A model generated the notes under the pieces. It saw only the letters and a program-made list of their open reading frames with translations. It did not search any database and was not told the origin of the DNA. The position numbers and the translations under genes are program-made. 64,000 bases of DNA. Source: Rhexocercosporidium sp. MPI-PUGE-AT-0058 (Eukaryota > Ascomycota > Leotiomycetes > Helotiales). Where the stretch lies: assembly GCA_020746875.1 (NCBI GenBank), contig JAGTJL010000002.1:3782001-3846000 (forward strand), read 5' to 3'. Below, piece after piece: positions 11,801-23,492 of this stretch; positions within the stretch are counted from its first letter, which is position 1; every line of letters begins with the position of its first letter.

Positions 11801-11877
11801 GGGGAGATCGCAGGAGAAGATCTAGAAGACGAGAGGTAAGAGGGTAAATGATCAGCGTTCGACTTACTTCGAGTCAT
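8809..11877 (-). CDS. large conserved fungal protein of unknown function
   Basis: One open frame of 1022 codons. Residues 1-220 are low-complexity Ser/Pro-rich with a poly-Pro run (PPPPAPPPPPPPYTS). The middle (about 225-560) contains WVLAGGHQIDYNLNFLLGG and IPELWDDSPEANMFVYLHP; another conserved-looking block, about 730-830, carries LKEYEMLLLLSK and QRYGHWIFLYAVIQSLPLLV. The C-terminal 180 residues are again Ser/Gly/Arg-rich and end in a Lys-rich tail. I recognise it as a conserved ascomycete family, possibly the one called DUF8004, but cannot assign a function. A 51-nt stretch at 11080-11130 has GTGAGT and CAG borders and is a multiple of three with no stop; removing it joins LLGGDK to IPELWDD and gives 1005 aa. 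The poly-Pro segment could bind profilin or SH3/WW partners (inference). No membrane segment is seen. Confidence 0.85.
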   Translation of the reverse strand: MTRSKSNADHLPSYLSSSRSSPAISPLEPVHEEEEQVAQGPATMTSLSKPPSRLNRLSQFLPAIMTPQAKLSKDHQPVLRKPIPSESPIPAPPTRPPPAAPSQTTNMNATMPPPPAPPPPPPPYTSTPHKLQKQSTPPLQVTSPRDTSPSPHSLEGRRPRANSLLPPQPDMVQARSFSSPIASRPFSTNTSDGELDGKLKKRRSWLPGSSKSRSRNPSQDLDAAPSAAWVLAGGHQIDYNLNFLLGGDKVSTRIREIQGGMLTGGQIPELWDDSPEANMFVYLHPRSTGRGPQIKCHSLVAQCSQPLLDIIYDNSITRASGSGRSRGRSFDGRGSLSIEDATRNLAIRGSGTSQYPPKVTPDNYSGSDESGESIRSFTDVPRDLHLYYPVELLSSGPQFPDQDVQKLVDARNLFAFFNGQPLVSTRACPSIYHIFMNIASALKKFEFSNQDGTTFGEAADASFGFYLGEMRLADVRNSREKTVEGLILGERMRCSVLYNEAFAHAVGKFESITSLDLPIFKELTATTQLQLQQSSRDLVKQQHAASLRLTDFDFPSMFSGIASSTSSAESKIIRFKNWKANYVSMRKHVLSFYKDRYGQWPPKAGSKKNTFNEGGLNRLVLKLLYADLCALYDLLVDCSAFTTRGVQASEDRESGLDVSPTAAALRKLLAEYDRSSPPVQPPIPFDTPLIPTIQTVDPTYQGLSPKDQHKLQTRRLKEYEMLLLLSKSHNVGVDSKNQFLESYQAFEAKEGRGKNALELSEQRYGHWIFLYAVIQSLPLLVTDAPTLQFTESVEHFLCQMPPNPRPWLEDGGRTNRSWYNVAGGAGLVSLPSHMVEFSVEAVYSRSHCWKVAEQLVGGDPAEALHSEALSDGLMSPLQPPPGFGDGELRPSSRGRQRSSSTGGLGPHDLNRNQSRQSQRRSIALGLERLPGFPVNDSFDPDNSNGRPFSRGSISGVSPAISRGTSPMAPAGRRTASGSGDLGMGAQAQPGGGGSGSTFDDILGNMNKGHEKVEKKKTKKGFF
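11080..11130 (-). other. probable in-frame 51-nt intron
   Basis: On the minus strand it begins GTGAGT and ends GGGCAG, with a TTGAC branch-like motif 12-16 nt before the end. Length is 17 codons without a stop, so it is invisible to ORF prediction; the 17 residues it would encode interrupt an otherwise compact motif. Confidence 0.65.
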
Positions 11878-14800
11878 GACGGCGATTTGATTGACTTGTA
11901 GTCTCCCATGAAGCGGAGGAGCAGGGGGGGGAGCTTTTGCAGGATTCTCGCAGGGAGAAGGATGCTGTTGGAGTTGGGGGAATGAGAGGGAATGGAAGCT
12001 CGGCTGCGAGATGTGGATTGCGGATCTGTTGCTATTACGCGTTTTTGAGTGGAACGCCGGCCCTAGGAGGTACGAGCTGGGGGGTGTTTGCGTCTGGGTT
12101 TGCGTGTGGCCGCTGATGAAGTATAAAGAGTTGCGTCTCCTTGCAGTAGAGCACGCGTGGTTGTGAGTCTGGTCGTTGAGCGAGCAGGTTGAACAAGTAT
12201 CTTAGCCTCGCCGGAGGGTGGACGTTGTGACTAGGGGTTCAAGTCGGATCTTTGTTCGAACGTAGTAGTCCTGCTTGGCAATATGTTCCCCCCCGCAATC
12301 TAATTTGAGAGAGAGAGATTGGGAAATATGTCTCAAGAATGCTCAGTAAATGGTGCAAGCTGTTGTCGTCCATGGGTCCAAGTGGATGTTGACGGAAGGA
12401 TGCAGTGGATGGATGTTTCTTTCTGTCCGTGGGTTGCGGGTGAGTAAGCAGAATCCACGAGGCCTTGTTCACATCAATGGGACGATGTAGGTCAAGTTGT
12501 GCCAAAGAAGGAAGAAGATTCAGATGAGATGAACGAAGTGCTGTGCAGCTTAGTCTCATCCCGCGCTGTTTGGGTGCAGGGCAGTGTTTGGCAATGGGTG
12601 TTTGCTATGTTTCCGGCTGGGCACACCGTCGTACCAGTGCCGAGAAAGAAGGCAAACCAAGGAGCTGGGACGATAATTTATGGACCTCCCTTTGGCTGGT
12701 TGGTTGTTCGAAGTTTATTCCAGCCCTGTTCAGAATGTGCTGGCACTGCCAACGAGGCTGAGCCAGCTGGCACTCTGATTGGCAGTGGATGTCGATGTGA
12801 ATGATGTGATTTGATGCCGAAGAAGTGATCTGAGGTGATGTTTCGGGGCTGAGATTAAAAGTGAGGCTAGCTGTCCAATCCTCTTGGCGCGACCGGGACC
12901 TGGCAGGATGAGAGTGACAGTTGAGCGTGCCGTAACTGTGCCGTGAGTCTATTTTGCTGCTGTTCTTCTTGTCGTTATTTCAATGTGGAAATTGATCCTA
13001 TTCGGGGCTTAGATGGGATATCGTGGATAACTCACACTTTGAAGTGTTGAGCGCAGCACAACTCCCAAATGTTCAGCGCAAGTGGGGTCGAGGATTAAAT
13101 TTTCTCGCCGCGCAGGATCAACGTCATCTGCATCCGCAATCTATTTTTGCTGCAAGAATAGGGAGAGTATGCAGCGACAGGGACAGGCATCCCCCAGTGT
13201 GGCAGGGTCGTATTGCCAAGCCATCGGTGGCGGCAGTGCGGAGATCCAGTAGTTTGTTTGATCGACAAATCACGGGGAGCGGCATGGAACTTCCTGCAGA
13301 CATTTTGATTGTCATTCCCTCTATGTTGCTCTTGAATGAAATCGTTCAGAGAAGCATTTGGAGACCAAGTGGTTAAGAATAGCCTTGAAGTCTTCAAGGC
13401 ATTCATTCATCCTTTCCGCTCTCGGAGACTTGCAAATCATATATTCTACTAAGTGTTTGCTAAGCGAAGTTTCTTTTGGCAATTATCTGCGAGCTGGTGA
13501 ATATTTGTTGAGCTCAAACTATTGCGGGAAAAACATTCACGGAATTTGCGATTGTAAATTTTAGAGGTCTTGAGATAGATGTTGTGTTATCTAGTCCCTG
13601 CTTTGGATTTTTTCTGTTGGAGGAATCAACCAACCACTACTCCTTCATGCTGGCCGGGGGTCAGGAATTGTCTTCTGTTACAGAAGCTAAGTTCAGCTCA
13701 ACGCGACCAATTCACACCTTACCATTTTCCTTCTTGATCTCAAGTTTTCTCTTGAGTCCCATACAGAAGATGAGTCTCATTCTGACAATTTTGCTTGAAG
13801 ATTCTTGAACAACCCAAGCAAGGCTCGCGCGTATCCTTCCGCGCCTCTTCCCTTAACCGAAGAAAGGAAGTGAATTAATTTACAGGGTAGACGTTCAAAG
13901 TACATTTCTTCTCCCTCCCACGAGCGGGACTTTGTTTTGTCTAACACGGGTACGGATATAGGAGCTTTCCGTGGCTAGTTAGTGGTACAGGAGTTGCCTC
14001 CGAGCCCAAGCCCGAGCCACTGGCTGGTACGAAGTTCCACAGTACTCCTCGACGCCAAACACGAATCACTCTCTCTACTACGAGCACCACGCTAGATTCT
14101 ATTCCTTTCACATTCCATTCAAGCCAATCGTCTCTACCTTCACTCATCATGTATACATTTAGATCTCACACATTATGCTGGATGTGGCTAGGGCGATCTA
14201 CAGCCACACTGTGGCAGTGCTTGCCTATCTCCTCTCGTCATCCTTAACATCACTCAAGCTCCTCCCTTTCTGATCTGTCACGGTTCTTTTTAGATCTTCG
14301 ACTATCAAGATTTCGTGATGTGGTTACCGGTGTCTTCTTCTATCCGCTTACTCAAGTTCAGCACATCTGTTCCCAGACTAGATATGTTACACCAAAGTTG
14401 CGAGAAACAAAATCCTCGGCTCCAGGTTGAACCGATACATGTGGCGATATAGGAGCTGTGTAGATATCCTGACATCCGGCATCATAAACCTCTATTAGAG
14501 AATGGAGAAGCTCTCATTTCATTTCTCGTGGGCTGGTATATGGAAGAAGTGACCGTGTAAAGATGGACGACCTGCTTTACACATGAAGTCAACTGGCCAA
14601 GATCAAACTTGTAGTGTTCTAAACCGCAGGCACCAATCCAAATCACAAACAGGCCCCCATCTGTGTTTATGACTGCTTCTATATCACCTCGGCCTTTGGG
14701 TTACTACACAGTTACGATTCTCAAGCCCACAAACAGACTAGGACACATCATATCATGCAAGACAACTCAAAGCTAGCTGGGGGTTTTCTTTTAGGATCCG

Positions 14801-16226
14801 TTTAGGAAGGCTGTATCTTTTGGAGAAGATGCAGCACGACGCCCCCCAAAAATGATCAGGACACTACTGACGCCAACCCCGATACCGAGGCTGAGTTTGC
14901 CCAGTGGAGACAGCGAACTGGTGTCCAGCCTCTCGTGAGTCCGGCGTGTCAATATCATGCTGTGCTGGGACCCTCATCCCAGTAAATCATCGAGCTCGGA
15001 TTCTGTGGCCCACTGCAGCAGTAATCCAGCCGGGTATGCCAATATGCCCCTTTATTGGTAAGAAGCAATCGCATAGTTTCATCAAAAAGTCATATTAGTT
15101 GCTATCTTTCCTTCCTAAACGCTTTTCCTTTAGATTATGGTCATCACACGCTTAGGTATCCTGGAAACCGGAGCGCGCACTCACACACTCGCTCGAACTT
15201 GCCCATCAAAGAAGCTTCGTCTTTCCCATTGCCTTCCAGTCCGGTTCTGCCCCACTAACACAACACTTAGATGCCAACCTTGCTTACAGCCTCATAATGC
15301 CTCTTCGTCACATATGGAACACTCTCAGCACAGTCTATCAGGAAGAACGATGATGACCTAGGATTCTGGGCAATGCTGTGCCTCAACTCAGATATGCATA
15401 GGCTCAAATGCTCGATCCATCATAGCGAAAGCAGACATATAGGCATGTTCAAATCATAGCATATAGCTAGTCATAAGCCAACAAAAGAATATTTCCACTT
15501 CCGTCATTCCAGGACTGAATTCCCACAGAAGAACAATCTAAAAAGCAAGGAAGTTCCGATGATGGTGATCATAGGCAATAATTCACGCTGCACTATGAAT
15601 GCAGTACTCCAATCTCACTCATCAGTAACGCAAGGGAAATTCAGCATCATCCCTTAAACGAAATGTGCATTAAACTCTCCCAGACTCTGCAACCACGCGG
15701 AAGGTAAACATTGAAACCAATGAGCAGCAATAGGCGCGTGTGTTGAACCTTTAGCTGAACCTATCATCAGGCGTTGTCCCTTTACAATAAATAGGCAGAT
15801 GCCGAAAACAATCTCCACGACACCGAATCACTCTCAGTTTTGTTACGTCTGCAACCTCAAATGACTCTGTCGGGCCTGGAACAAGAAAAAATGTGTGGAG
15901 GTGAAGCAAGCAATGTCATCGTTGGGTTGCAGCGCACATCCAGAGGGGCCATCTTCCTAGAAGCAACGCCCGAAACACGGCATTGAATTAACCGGAGTAT
16001 TACCAGAGAATGCAAACTAATACCGAAAACTATACATTAAGCACTAAACTAACCATCACTAGCCATAAAATTCATCAAGCATACCCCGAACCAGAAAGGA
16101 AGCGTCCTTGCAAACCCCCAAACCAAGCTCCATGCCAGAAGAGAAGGAAAAGTGGAAACTCTCGTGACCATCCATCACTTTATCATCATACAAGCCTCGA
16201 ATGAATCTCTTATCGTAACATTTCGC
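11878..16226. other. 4.3-kb intergenic region, no protein gene recognised
   Basis: Several short frames (12239-12804, 13023-13406, 13941-14150, 14904-15361) lack recognisable domains. CT-rich tracts near 11900-12000 fit the promoter of the large gene. A non-coding transcript or regulatory region is possible but nothing in the sequence proves it. Confidence 0.5.
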
Positions 16227-17443
16227 TCATGCAACCTGCGAAGTCTCTGCCTCGCTTGGCTCATATGCACGCCCGGCATGACCTGTCGCAACGGATGTTC
16301 CAGTGCCGCTGCTGACCCGGCTTCCGTCAACGCCAGCAGTGGTGTGTTGATCATGGTGGACAACGCTCTCATCACCGGCGACACTGTCTGCAACTGTTAT
16401 ACCACGCTGGCTGGCAGATCTGGGCATGAGGTTGTTGTCAAGGTTGCCAGCTTGGGAAGGAACATCCTCCAGTTCTGGTTGCCAATCCTTGAGATCATCC
16501 TCTGCGTCGTTCAAGATCTGGCGGGCTTGGTTGGCGTGCTCGTAAGCTGGACGAACATCACCTGGGATGACTGGGGTATCGTCAAGAAGGTTAAGGAGAC
16601 GACGACCGTGGCGGGCAAGAATGATTTGCTTCTCGGCACGCTCAATGGTAGCCGCAAACTCGGCAGCATATGCCTCTTTCATCTTTTGTCTCGTCTGATA
16701 TGGTTAGTGGTGCAAGTCTTCGTGAGGAAGAAGAAAAACATACAACATTGGTCAACTGGGCCTCAGCAACCAAGTTCTCCGCCTCGGCTCTAACAAGCTC
16801 CTGCTCCAATGTAACCAACTTCGCGCTCTCCGGTTCCTTGATCTTCAGCTTTGCAATCTCATCCGCAATCTTTGCCTTGTGGTCTCGGCTGGGCTGCACA
16901 CTCTTCTCGGTGTTTCGGATAGCCTTCAAGATGGCTCTGCTATCATCGATGTTGTGCGCATAGAGATCCTCCTGCTCACCCAACTCGGAAAGGAGAACGC
17001 CAATCTTGTCGGAGATGTCACTGACAGAATCATCAGTTGTAGCCTCACCCCAGTCGGAGAGTTGTCCTGCGATGGAGAGACGCTCCTTGCCTGCGGCTTC
17101 GTAGCTCTGAATCAGACGGTTCTCGGACTTGATGAGCTTGTAAAGCTTCTTGCTGAGCTCAGGTTGGACAGTGCCGCGAAGGGAGCTGAAGCTAAAGCCA
17201 TGACGAGGGCTCGTTGCGGACGAGGCACCGTTCTTGTTGGAACGGATGGAGAGTGCCCGATTCCTGGAAGCGGGGTATTAGCAGAAGCTCGCAGCAGATA
17301 TTGTAGACATTGTAGACAAAGAGAAGCTCTGACAGATGTCGCAACGGAATGTTCCCCTTGTTTTCTTTCGTGTGAGAGTTCTCTCGCCGCAAAGAGAATG
17401 GATGGGGCATGTCGGTGGACGATGTAGGGAACTGGGCTTACAT
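16227..17443 (-). CDS. eisosome core component, Pil1/Lsp1 family (PilB-like)
   Basis: Exons 16744-17263 and 16227-16694 give a Pil1/Lsp1 BAR-domain protein. Visible family segments include GFSFSSLRGTVQPEL, ENRLIQSYEAAGKERL, QLSDWGEA, SDISDKIGVLLSELGEQEDLYA, RNTEKSVQPSRDHKAK and ARHGRRLLNLLDDTPV. Pil1-type proteins form the membrane-bound lattice of eisosomes under plasma-membrane furrows and respond to sphingolipid signalling. The FSFSSLRG start of the core is closer to the A. nidulans PilB group, as I recall it, than to PilA. No ATG precedes the core in frame in exon 2; the best solution places AT at 17442-17443, an intron 17264-17441 (GTAAGC donor, TGCTAAT branch, CCAG acceptor), and G at 17263, forming ATG in a good CACAAAATG context. 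That gives 990 nt, 329 aa. The C-terminus (about 100 residues) is a disordered acidic and Ser/Thr/Gly tail. Confidence 0.9.
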
Positions 17444-18534
17444 TTTGTGTTTACTTTGAAGATGCGATCAAGTTTACTTTCTGTGGTCGGTCAGCTCTTT
17501 CCATGCAGAAGGGCATCTCTACTACACGATATCGCGACTTCCTCGAGCATCATGTACGTCATCCTGAAAATGAAGGAGGGAAAGGACGAACCTTGCAAAC
17601 AGCGGGGTAGAGGGATAGCAGAGGTGATATTGCCAAGGACCGGGATATGAGGATATACTTTCCACTTCTGGATGGGTATCTGTGCGTATTCAGGGTTATT
17701 TCTTGGGTCTGTTTGAACTTGTGGATATGTGTGTGTTTTGAAGTTGGAAGAGATGCAGGAAGAAGGTCCAGGTGAACCTTGTTTGCTTGGGCTTGAGCTT
17801 GAGCTTGCGGCGCGGAGCATGCGGGAGGGAAGGTATGATGACGTCGTTCGCTAAAGCTTGGCTAGGTGGTCTAGATGCAGGGTCCTCTCCTCTCCTCTCC
17901 TCGGCACTTTCACGGATGCTCATCTGATATATCTCGCGCATGAACAAATGCTTTTTCATATCATGCCATAGTATTCTGTAGTCAAAAAGCTTAATTCAAC
18001 AGACGAGGCATCGATATTTTCTTTCATCTAAAGCCGGGATATTCAAGCTGTACTGCATGGAACAGCCACGACTAGCCACCTTCCCTCGATTCGCGTTGTA
18101 GATGAACCGCAAAGAAGAAACGGACATGGGAGCATACGAAGCATTCTGACGGTCGATCGGCGCTTATAAATAAATTCTGGTAGTAGAAAGTTTTCTGTAT
18201 TCATTTTCGTTATAACACTGCTCTCAGGGGGTTCGGAGCCATCATCACTGGTCCATCGAGTGGATAGGGTTCAGTCTGGACTATCGACAGTAGTAACTTC
18301 ATTCAATCATACACTGCTCAAACCAACAACAAAGACCAGCGAAATTATAACAATTATCAATATTCCACCCAATCCTCGCTAAACGCCAATCCCGAACATT
18401 TCCAATCATTACTCCCATCTTTCCATACCCTGAACTCCAAATCTACCCCCGCCCTCCTTCCTCAGACGGCGGACCAAGACAACCCCATCTCTCCCTCAAA
18501 TCCTTCTACGACCATTCCACCACTGATGGAGGAT
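17444..18534. other. intergenic; upstream of eisosome gene
   Basis: Holds the 5' UTR and promoter of the Pil1-family gene and the 3' flank of the small gene at 18535. Open frames at 17491-17959 on the minus strand are unsupported. A ctctcctctcctctcct run at about 17884 is a short simple repeat. Confidence 0.55.
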
Positions 18535-18801
18535 CTACCGATATGATCTCGTGCTGTGTCTCTGTTCAACCACAACCGGCACACTTCGCCTGTAGCTGCT
18601 CTGGCTCATTCTTGGAGCGATATATTCCCTGCTGACAGGTCTCGACGTTCTGGTAACAGAAGTGTACGATGATCGTCCGTGTCCTCCATGGCTGTGGTGA
18701 TGAGAGTGATGAGAGTGCCGTGAGACGGGACGAGGAGCGACGTAGACTTCCTCGACGTACGAGCGGCGGTGATGTTTCTTTGGTGAGGAGAAGAGACACA
18801 T
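18535..18801 (-). CDS. small basic Ser/His/Arg-rich protein, hypothetical
   Basis: Single-exon frame of 88 codons in a reasonable start context (CGCAATG). The protein starts MCLFSSPKKHHRRSYVEEVY, then has a His/Ser block (SHHSHHHSHGGHG, residues about 31-43) and ends in a basic Ser/Arg tail. No transmembrane segment, no signal peptide, no enzyme motif. I do not recognise a named family; small Ser/His/Arg-rich proteins of this sort are common in filamentous ascomycetes. Coding potential rests on the biased composition and the clean frame in a region otherwise without open frames. It could also be a chance frame. Confidence 0.55.
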   Translation of the reverse strand: MCLFSSPKKHHRRSYVEEVYVAPRPVSRHSHHSHHHSHGGHGRSSYTSVTRTSRPVSREYIAPRMSQSSYRRSVPVVVEQRHSTRSYR

Positions 18802-20188
18802 TGCGATTTGCGTGAGGGTTGTTTCTATGTTTTGTGTAGTTTGATAGATGGATTCGAGGTCGATAAAGCAGTTGGTTTATTCAAGACAAGAGTGGGGTCG
18901 AGAATAGACGCGGGGCTGTAGATTTGACCCGATATTAATCTGAAGAGGGAAGGCTGAAGATGTGACTCAAAATCTAAGGCGAGCAGGGAGAACAAGGCAT
19001 ATTTATGCCCTCGCACTCATATGTAGACTCACTCGGTCTGACAAGAACAGGGCAAGGCTCCCCTCCAATGACATATGCCAGCCAGCCAAGACCCCTCGCC
19101 AGCCCCTTACCCATGAACTCCTCAACAAATGCCCGTCGATAGCAGCCCCCCTCCACCACGCTGCCCCGGCCAGCTCGGTCTGGGATGTCACTGACCACAA
19201 CCACTACAACAGACGAGTTCAGAGTTCCAACAAATACAATCGGGGGGCTGAGCTGAGCAGAGCCGCAATGCAGACTTCTCTCACCGAGTTAGTGAGTAAT
19301 ACGAACTGAAAGCGTTCTTTGTAACGGGGTTATATTCCCTGCCTATAAGCTAGAAGAATGTCCAGCTGACTTGGAATCACGAGAGAGAGAGCCTCGTTCT
19401 TCTCGCTTTCGTGAGCGCGAGCGCTAGAAGGTGCGGCAAAACATCAGGTCAGGACTTGCACTTGGACTTGCAACTTGCATTGCCTTGCCTTGCTCTTCCA
19501 ACAAATGCTCGGGGCTGTGTACGCATTCGTATCTTGGAGAGGAGATCTGGCATCGTGAGGCAGGGCTGCGTATTCGTGGAAGAGGTGATGGTTGGCAGAT
19601 ATTGACGCTAGGTCTGGCGAGGGGACGGATGGGATCAGGCTTTCAAGGGGTGCTGCAGCTCGGCAACGATGAGCCGACGTCAGCCTGCAGTGCCATCCTT
19701 GCTAGAACTGCTCGACTCTGCTTTGACAACACCACTTGTTAATTTTCGCCTTGTATTTGGATTTGCCCCCTCGTTCACTTGCAGTAGGGGGTTAGCTTAT
19801 TCCGTAGAGCATGTAACTAATTATGGGATTGGACATAGGATGTGTCGGTAGTTGAGTGGGTATGTACCGTACTGGAAATCAGGCTCCGTTTTTCGCTCTT
19901 CTGATTCACTAATTTTAGATAGACACGGAGAAATTGGGTAGTTCTTCCGAGTGGTAGTCCTACCTAGATATATCTTGTAGCTACACAAAATTAAGCCAGT
20001 CCATGGTTTTGACAAGGTGCTTGGAAGGATTTGTTAATAGGTTGAGTTGTGGTTTACAGCTACCAGCCGGCCATAACCACCAGCCTTAGCCAGCCGAGCG
20101 AGGAGAGTTGTTACATATATGATACATCTTTACAATAAATCCTTATTCATAAGCATCCATCGTTTTCCCTTCCCCCTTTTCAATTCAC
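18802..20188. other. intergenic; no gene recognised
   Basis: Short frames only (18962-19309, 19411-19851) on the plus strand and their shadows. A short gagagaga tract lies near 19381. I see nothing else to annotate. Confidence 0.55.
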
Positions 20189-22648
20189 CTAAATCTGCAA
20201 TCCCCACGGCTGATTATCCTCCCATCCCGACATCAACCAAGACTCCGGCAGATTAAAGTCCATATTCCAATCGTCCATCGTAAAGTCCATCCTTGGATCC
20301 TGCACCTCAGGAACCTCAACCCCAATTCCATCCGGGGACGTCCCATCCTCAACATGGCGATCATAGTCACCGGCGCTGACTCTCTGAGGAACCCTCCTTT
20401 TCAGTAGCTCGAGACAGGTCGCCACGCTCTTGCGGCCAGCTTCCAGGATATGCTGCTCGGGATTGGCACCGATCTCTAAGGCATCGATTTGGGCCAAGAT
20501 AACGGATATAAAGAGATGGCCTTTGACGTTGTTTTCCGCTACTTCGACTCTTTTGGCTAGGAGGGTTATCGTGTCTCTTAGGAGTTGCTTGAGTGGTTCG
20601 CGGGCCACACGGCTTTGGTCGGTGAAGGTTGTTTCTTCGTCTAGCTGGGCTAGGATTTCAGAAAAGATGACCATGCAGGCGTGGACAATAAGGCCCTTGC
20701 AGAAGCCACCTCGGATGATGGTCATACAAGTGTAGTCGTCATCGTGTCCATCTGGGCGAGGGGGTTCCGATTCATTGGTTGACGGGTACGTCAGGAAAGT
20801 GGTTGCGAGGTCAAGACACATCTTGCGGGAGAAGTAAAAGCGCGGATCTCGAGTCGCACGGGCTGAGAAAGGTCGGTGGAGGGTGAGGAGGTATCTGCGT
20901 GTCGCGATGTCGAAGATATTCCGATCCATCTGTGATATTTTGTGGGGTTGTGAGGGTAATTGCATGACCTTTGTAATAAAGGCGTTGTTCTCTTTAAGGG
21001 ATTTCGAAAGGTCGGAGCTTATACGGAGGACTTCTTCGTAGGACGGTTCCATGCGAATATTGTTTGAGTGAGAGACAATCAGGAGTCGAAGCTTGATGCT
21101 ACTGAGCAGTCGAATCTGGAGTGAGGTTTGGGTGAACACGCAGCTTGGTTTCGAGTCAGGAGTGGCAGTTACGTGCTCGTCGATATCGTTGTCGTCAAGA
21201 TTGGCGGGAGGTTCAGTGTCGTAATCGCTTGTAGATATAAGTGCCGGCATTCCAGAGTCCAGAGCAGCTTGAATATTAAGCTCCAAAACACTGGCCCAGA
21301 GCCTCCTTCGAAGTTCAGCGTGGAGGGGCGACATGTTTGGTAAAAACTTTGGATCTCGATGGTAGCCCATCTGAAATGCCATTCGGACCAATGCTCCAGC
21401 AGAGTTCCAAACAAGGTCACCCGCAACTCCATTATCCAGACGAGCGATCAAAATGAGACAATGAATCTGCAGACCTGATATGTGAAGCCTTTTCTTCTCG
21501 AAGGGGGTGGATATCCACGACTGGGCAGCGTACAACCACTGCAGGGCTTGACCTCGCCAGCGCGCAGCGTCGGGCTCTTGGTAGAAGATGGCGCCGATGG
21601 ACATGACCAGAAGTAGTTTAATGATGAATGGCGATCCAGTACCTGCTGGATTGAGCCAGTATTGATTGTACTCTCTTTGAAACGAGGGAATGTGTAAGAT
21701 ACGGTATATCGATTCTGACGTTCGAAGATAGCACGCCACCAGTTTGTCGCAGATATCCCGAGACGGAACAGATTCGCGGAAATGGGGATTCAGAAGGTAC
21801 AGGTTGTGTGGTGTTGCTTTCGCGGCCCTCGATATAGCTTTGCACTCTTCGAGCAAGCGGAACACATCTGAACCCTTCAAATTATCGTTGAGATCTGGCG
21901 TGTTGTTCTCAGGGTTGATGCTCATGCAGGAGATTTGGTCGAACTATCTGGTCAGTCCTCACTCGATAGGAGATACGACGAAGAACCTTACTGCTCCAAA
22001 TGAATACATCCAGTGGCTTTGACCAAAGAATCTGGTCTTTGATACTGTGCCACGGACTTGATCCTTCTGCTCGAGTGAGAATTTGAACTCTTCCCGTTGT
22101 ACGGTCGAGCTATTTTCACTAGCTTTAGACGTGGATAGTTTCTCTAAGATACGGCTGAGTAGCTCTCTGTTGTTGTCTTCGGTCACGCGCTCCTGTATTG
22201 GATCAGTAGCGGGCGACGACAAGCTGGTGCGGCAGTCATCCGATGAATTCGGTCCTTTGGGTGAAGTTGTGTTTGATGACTGTTGATCATTTGAGGCTGA
22301 GTTCGGGTCTTCAGCGAGGGTAGCACGGGTACGATTCGGCATGGGTCTCCCGTCCTCTTTTGCCCGTCGGCTAAGTGTTGACTCCCCCATCGGCTCTTGA
22401 ACTCCATGCCTGAGCTTCTGGATACCACTCCTGTTCACGTGACCAATCCCAAGAACACTATCTGGGCTGTAGGTGCATGAGGCAGTCTTGGATTGAAGGC
22501 ATTGGCCACATGGGTATGTCCGGTCGCATTTAATTTTCCGGCGTCGACATTGTTCGCAAGACAAGGCCGGCCTGCGTCTCTTTCGGGGAGGGGCTGCTAC
22601 ACTGACTGAACCCACAGCTGCAGTAGGAAGGTGACCGGGCTCGGTCAT
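20189..22648 (-). CDS. Zn2Cys6 fungal-specific transcription factor
   Basis: Exons 21992-22648 and 20189-21943, separated by a 48-bp intron (GTAAGG...GATAG), give 803 aa. A binuclear zinc cluster CX2CX6CX5CX2CX7C spans residues about 31-58, preceded by a basic RKRRR stretch, followed by a Ser/Asn-rich linker. The middle carries the fungal-specific TF domain (PF04082 type) with LVACYLRTSESIYRILHIPSF and GALVRMAFQMGYHRDP. The protein should bind CGG half-sites in the nucleus as a pathway-specific regulator. I chose ATG 22648 (AACAAAATGACC); the frame is open further upstream but has no ATG there. The gene is divergent from the MFS transporter at 23493, which suggests that it controls that transporter; this is inference from layout. 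Confidence 0.93.
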
Positions 22649-23492
22649 TTTGTTGAGGGAGAAACCTACAAAGTTGGACAAAATGAGAACCCTCGGTGAT
22701 TGTTTCTACTGAGTAGAGTCCGTGACTTTATCAGATCCGATCAGATAGCAGTGGATAAGCTTTCCTGGAGATCCTATCCGTCGGTGGTGCGCGGGGAGGT
22801 TTCCACTGTAATAGCAGCCTTCGGGAAATATCGCACACGTGTCTCGAGATCTGATTCGCGCTTCAATGGATGATTCCAGCAGCCTTGAGTCACAGTTTTG
22901 ATTTTCAGGACAAGGGAGTGGTGGCCGAGTACTCGAGTACGCGGCTTATTGTGAAGGGGAGGAGGATGAAAAGACCGAGAGAAACACGGATATAAGCAAA
23001 GTGTGGCACAGCATCGATGGCTCAAAAAGTTCTCGCTTAGTGCGCTGACTTCGCATTCGTTTGAAAAGGGGCTGGAAGGACCAAGGTCATAGGCTCGTGA
23101 AGCGAGCTCGGTCTTTCGGCCCTCGGACTTATACATGTCAAAGCCGTCTCGAGATGCTCAAACGAAGAAGGCGTCCAATACAATGAATTGCACCGGACTA
23201 GGGGTAATAGGAGGCGTTAGAGTGACCAATGATCTGCTGCGGCGAGTCAACATTTCCCATTGTTACATAGGAATAAGCCTGCATATCGAGAAATCAGCGG
23301 TATCTCCATTCACGCGCTATTTGTTCGGTTTGACTGTCAACATGTTTCTTCATATAATCTTAGAGTGCATCGCATTATAGATATGAGCCATTCCTTCCGA
23401 TATCAATGCAGTGCATCATTCCGGTTCCAACCAGCTGATTCAACCCCGAGATCTGTTTACTTTCGAGGTTCGACGTACAAAAAATCACCGAG
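22649..23492. promoter_or_regulatory. shared divergent promoter, regulator / transporter
   Basis: 844-bp region between two genes transcribed away from each other. It contains CGG-type half-sites usable by a Zn2Cys6 protein, for example CCGTCGG at 22778-22784 and a CGG-N4-CGG pair near 23115. CGG triplets are frequent by chance, so individual sites are only candidates. Confidence 0.45.

Noticed and set aside
13023..13406. ORFs of 117 and 103 codons on opposite strands
   Set aside because: They overlap each other and show no recognisable motif or codon pattern; chance frames are likely.
16152..16793. 213-codon plus-strand ORF
   Set aside because: It is the complement of the last exon and intron of the Pil1-family gene, which has clear homology on the minus strand.
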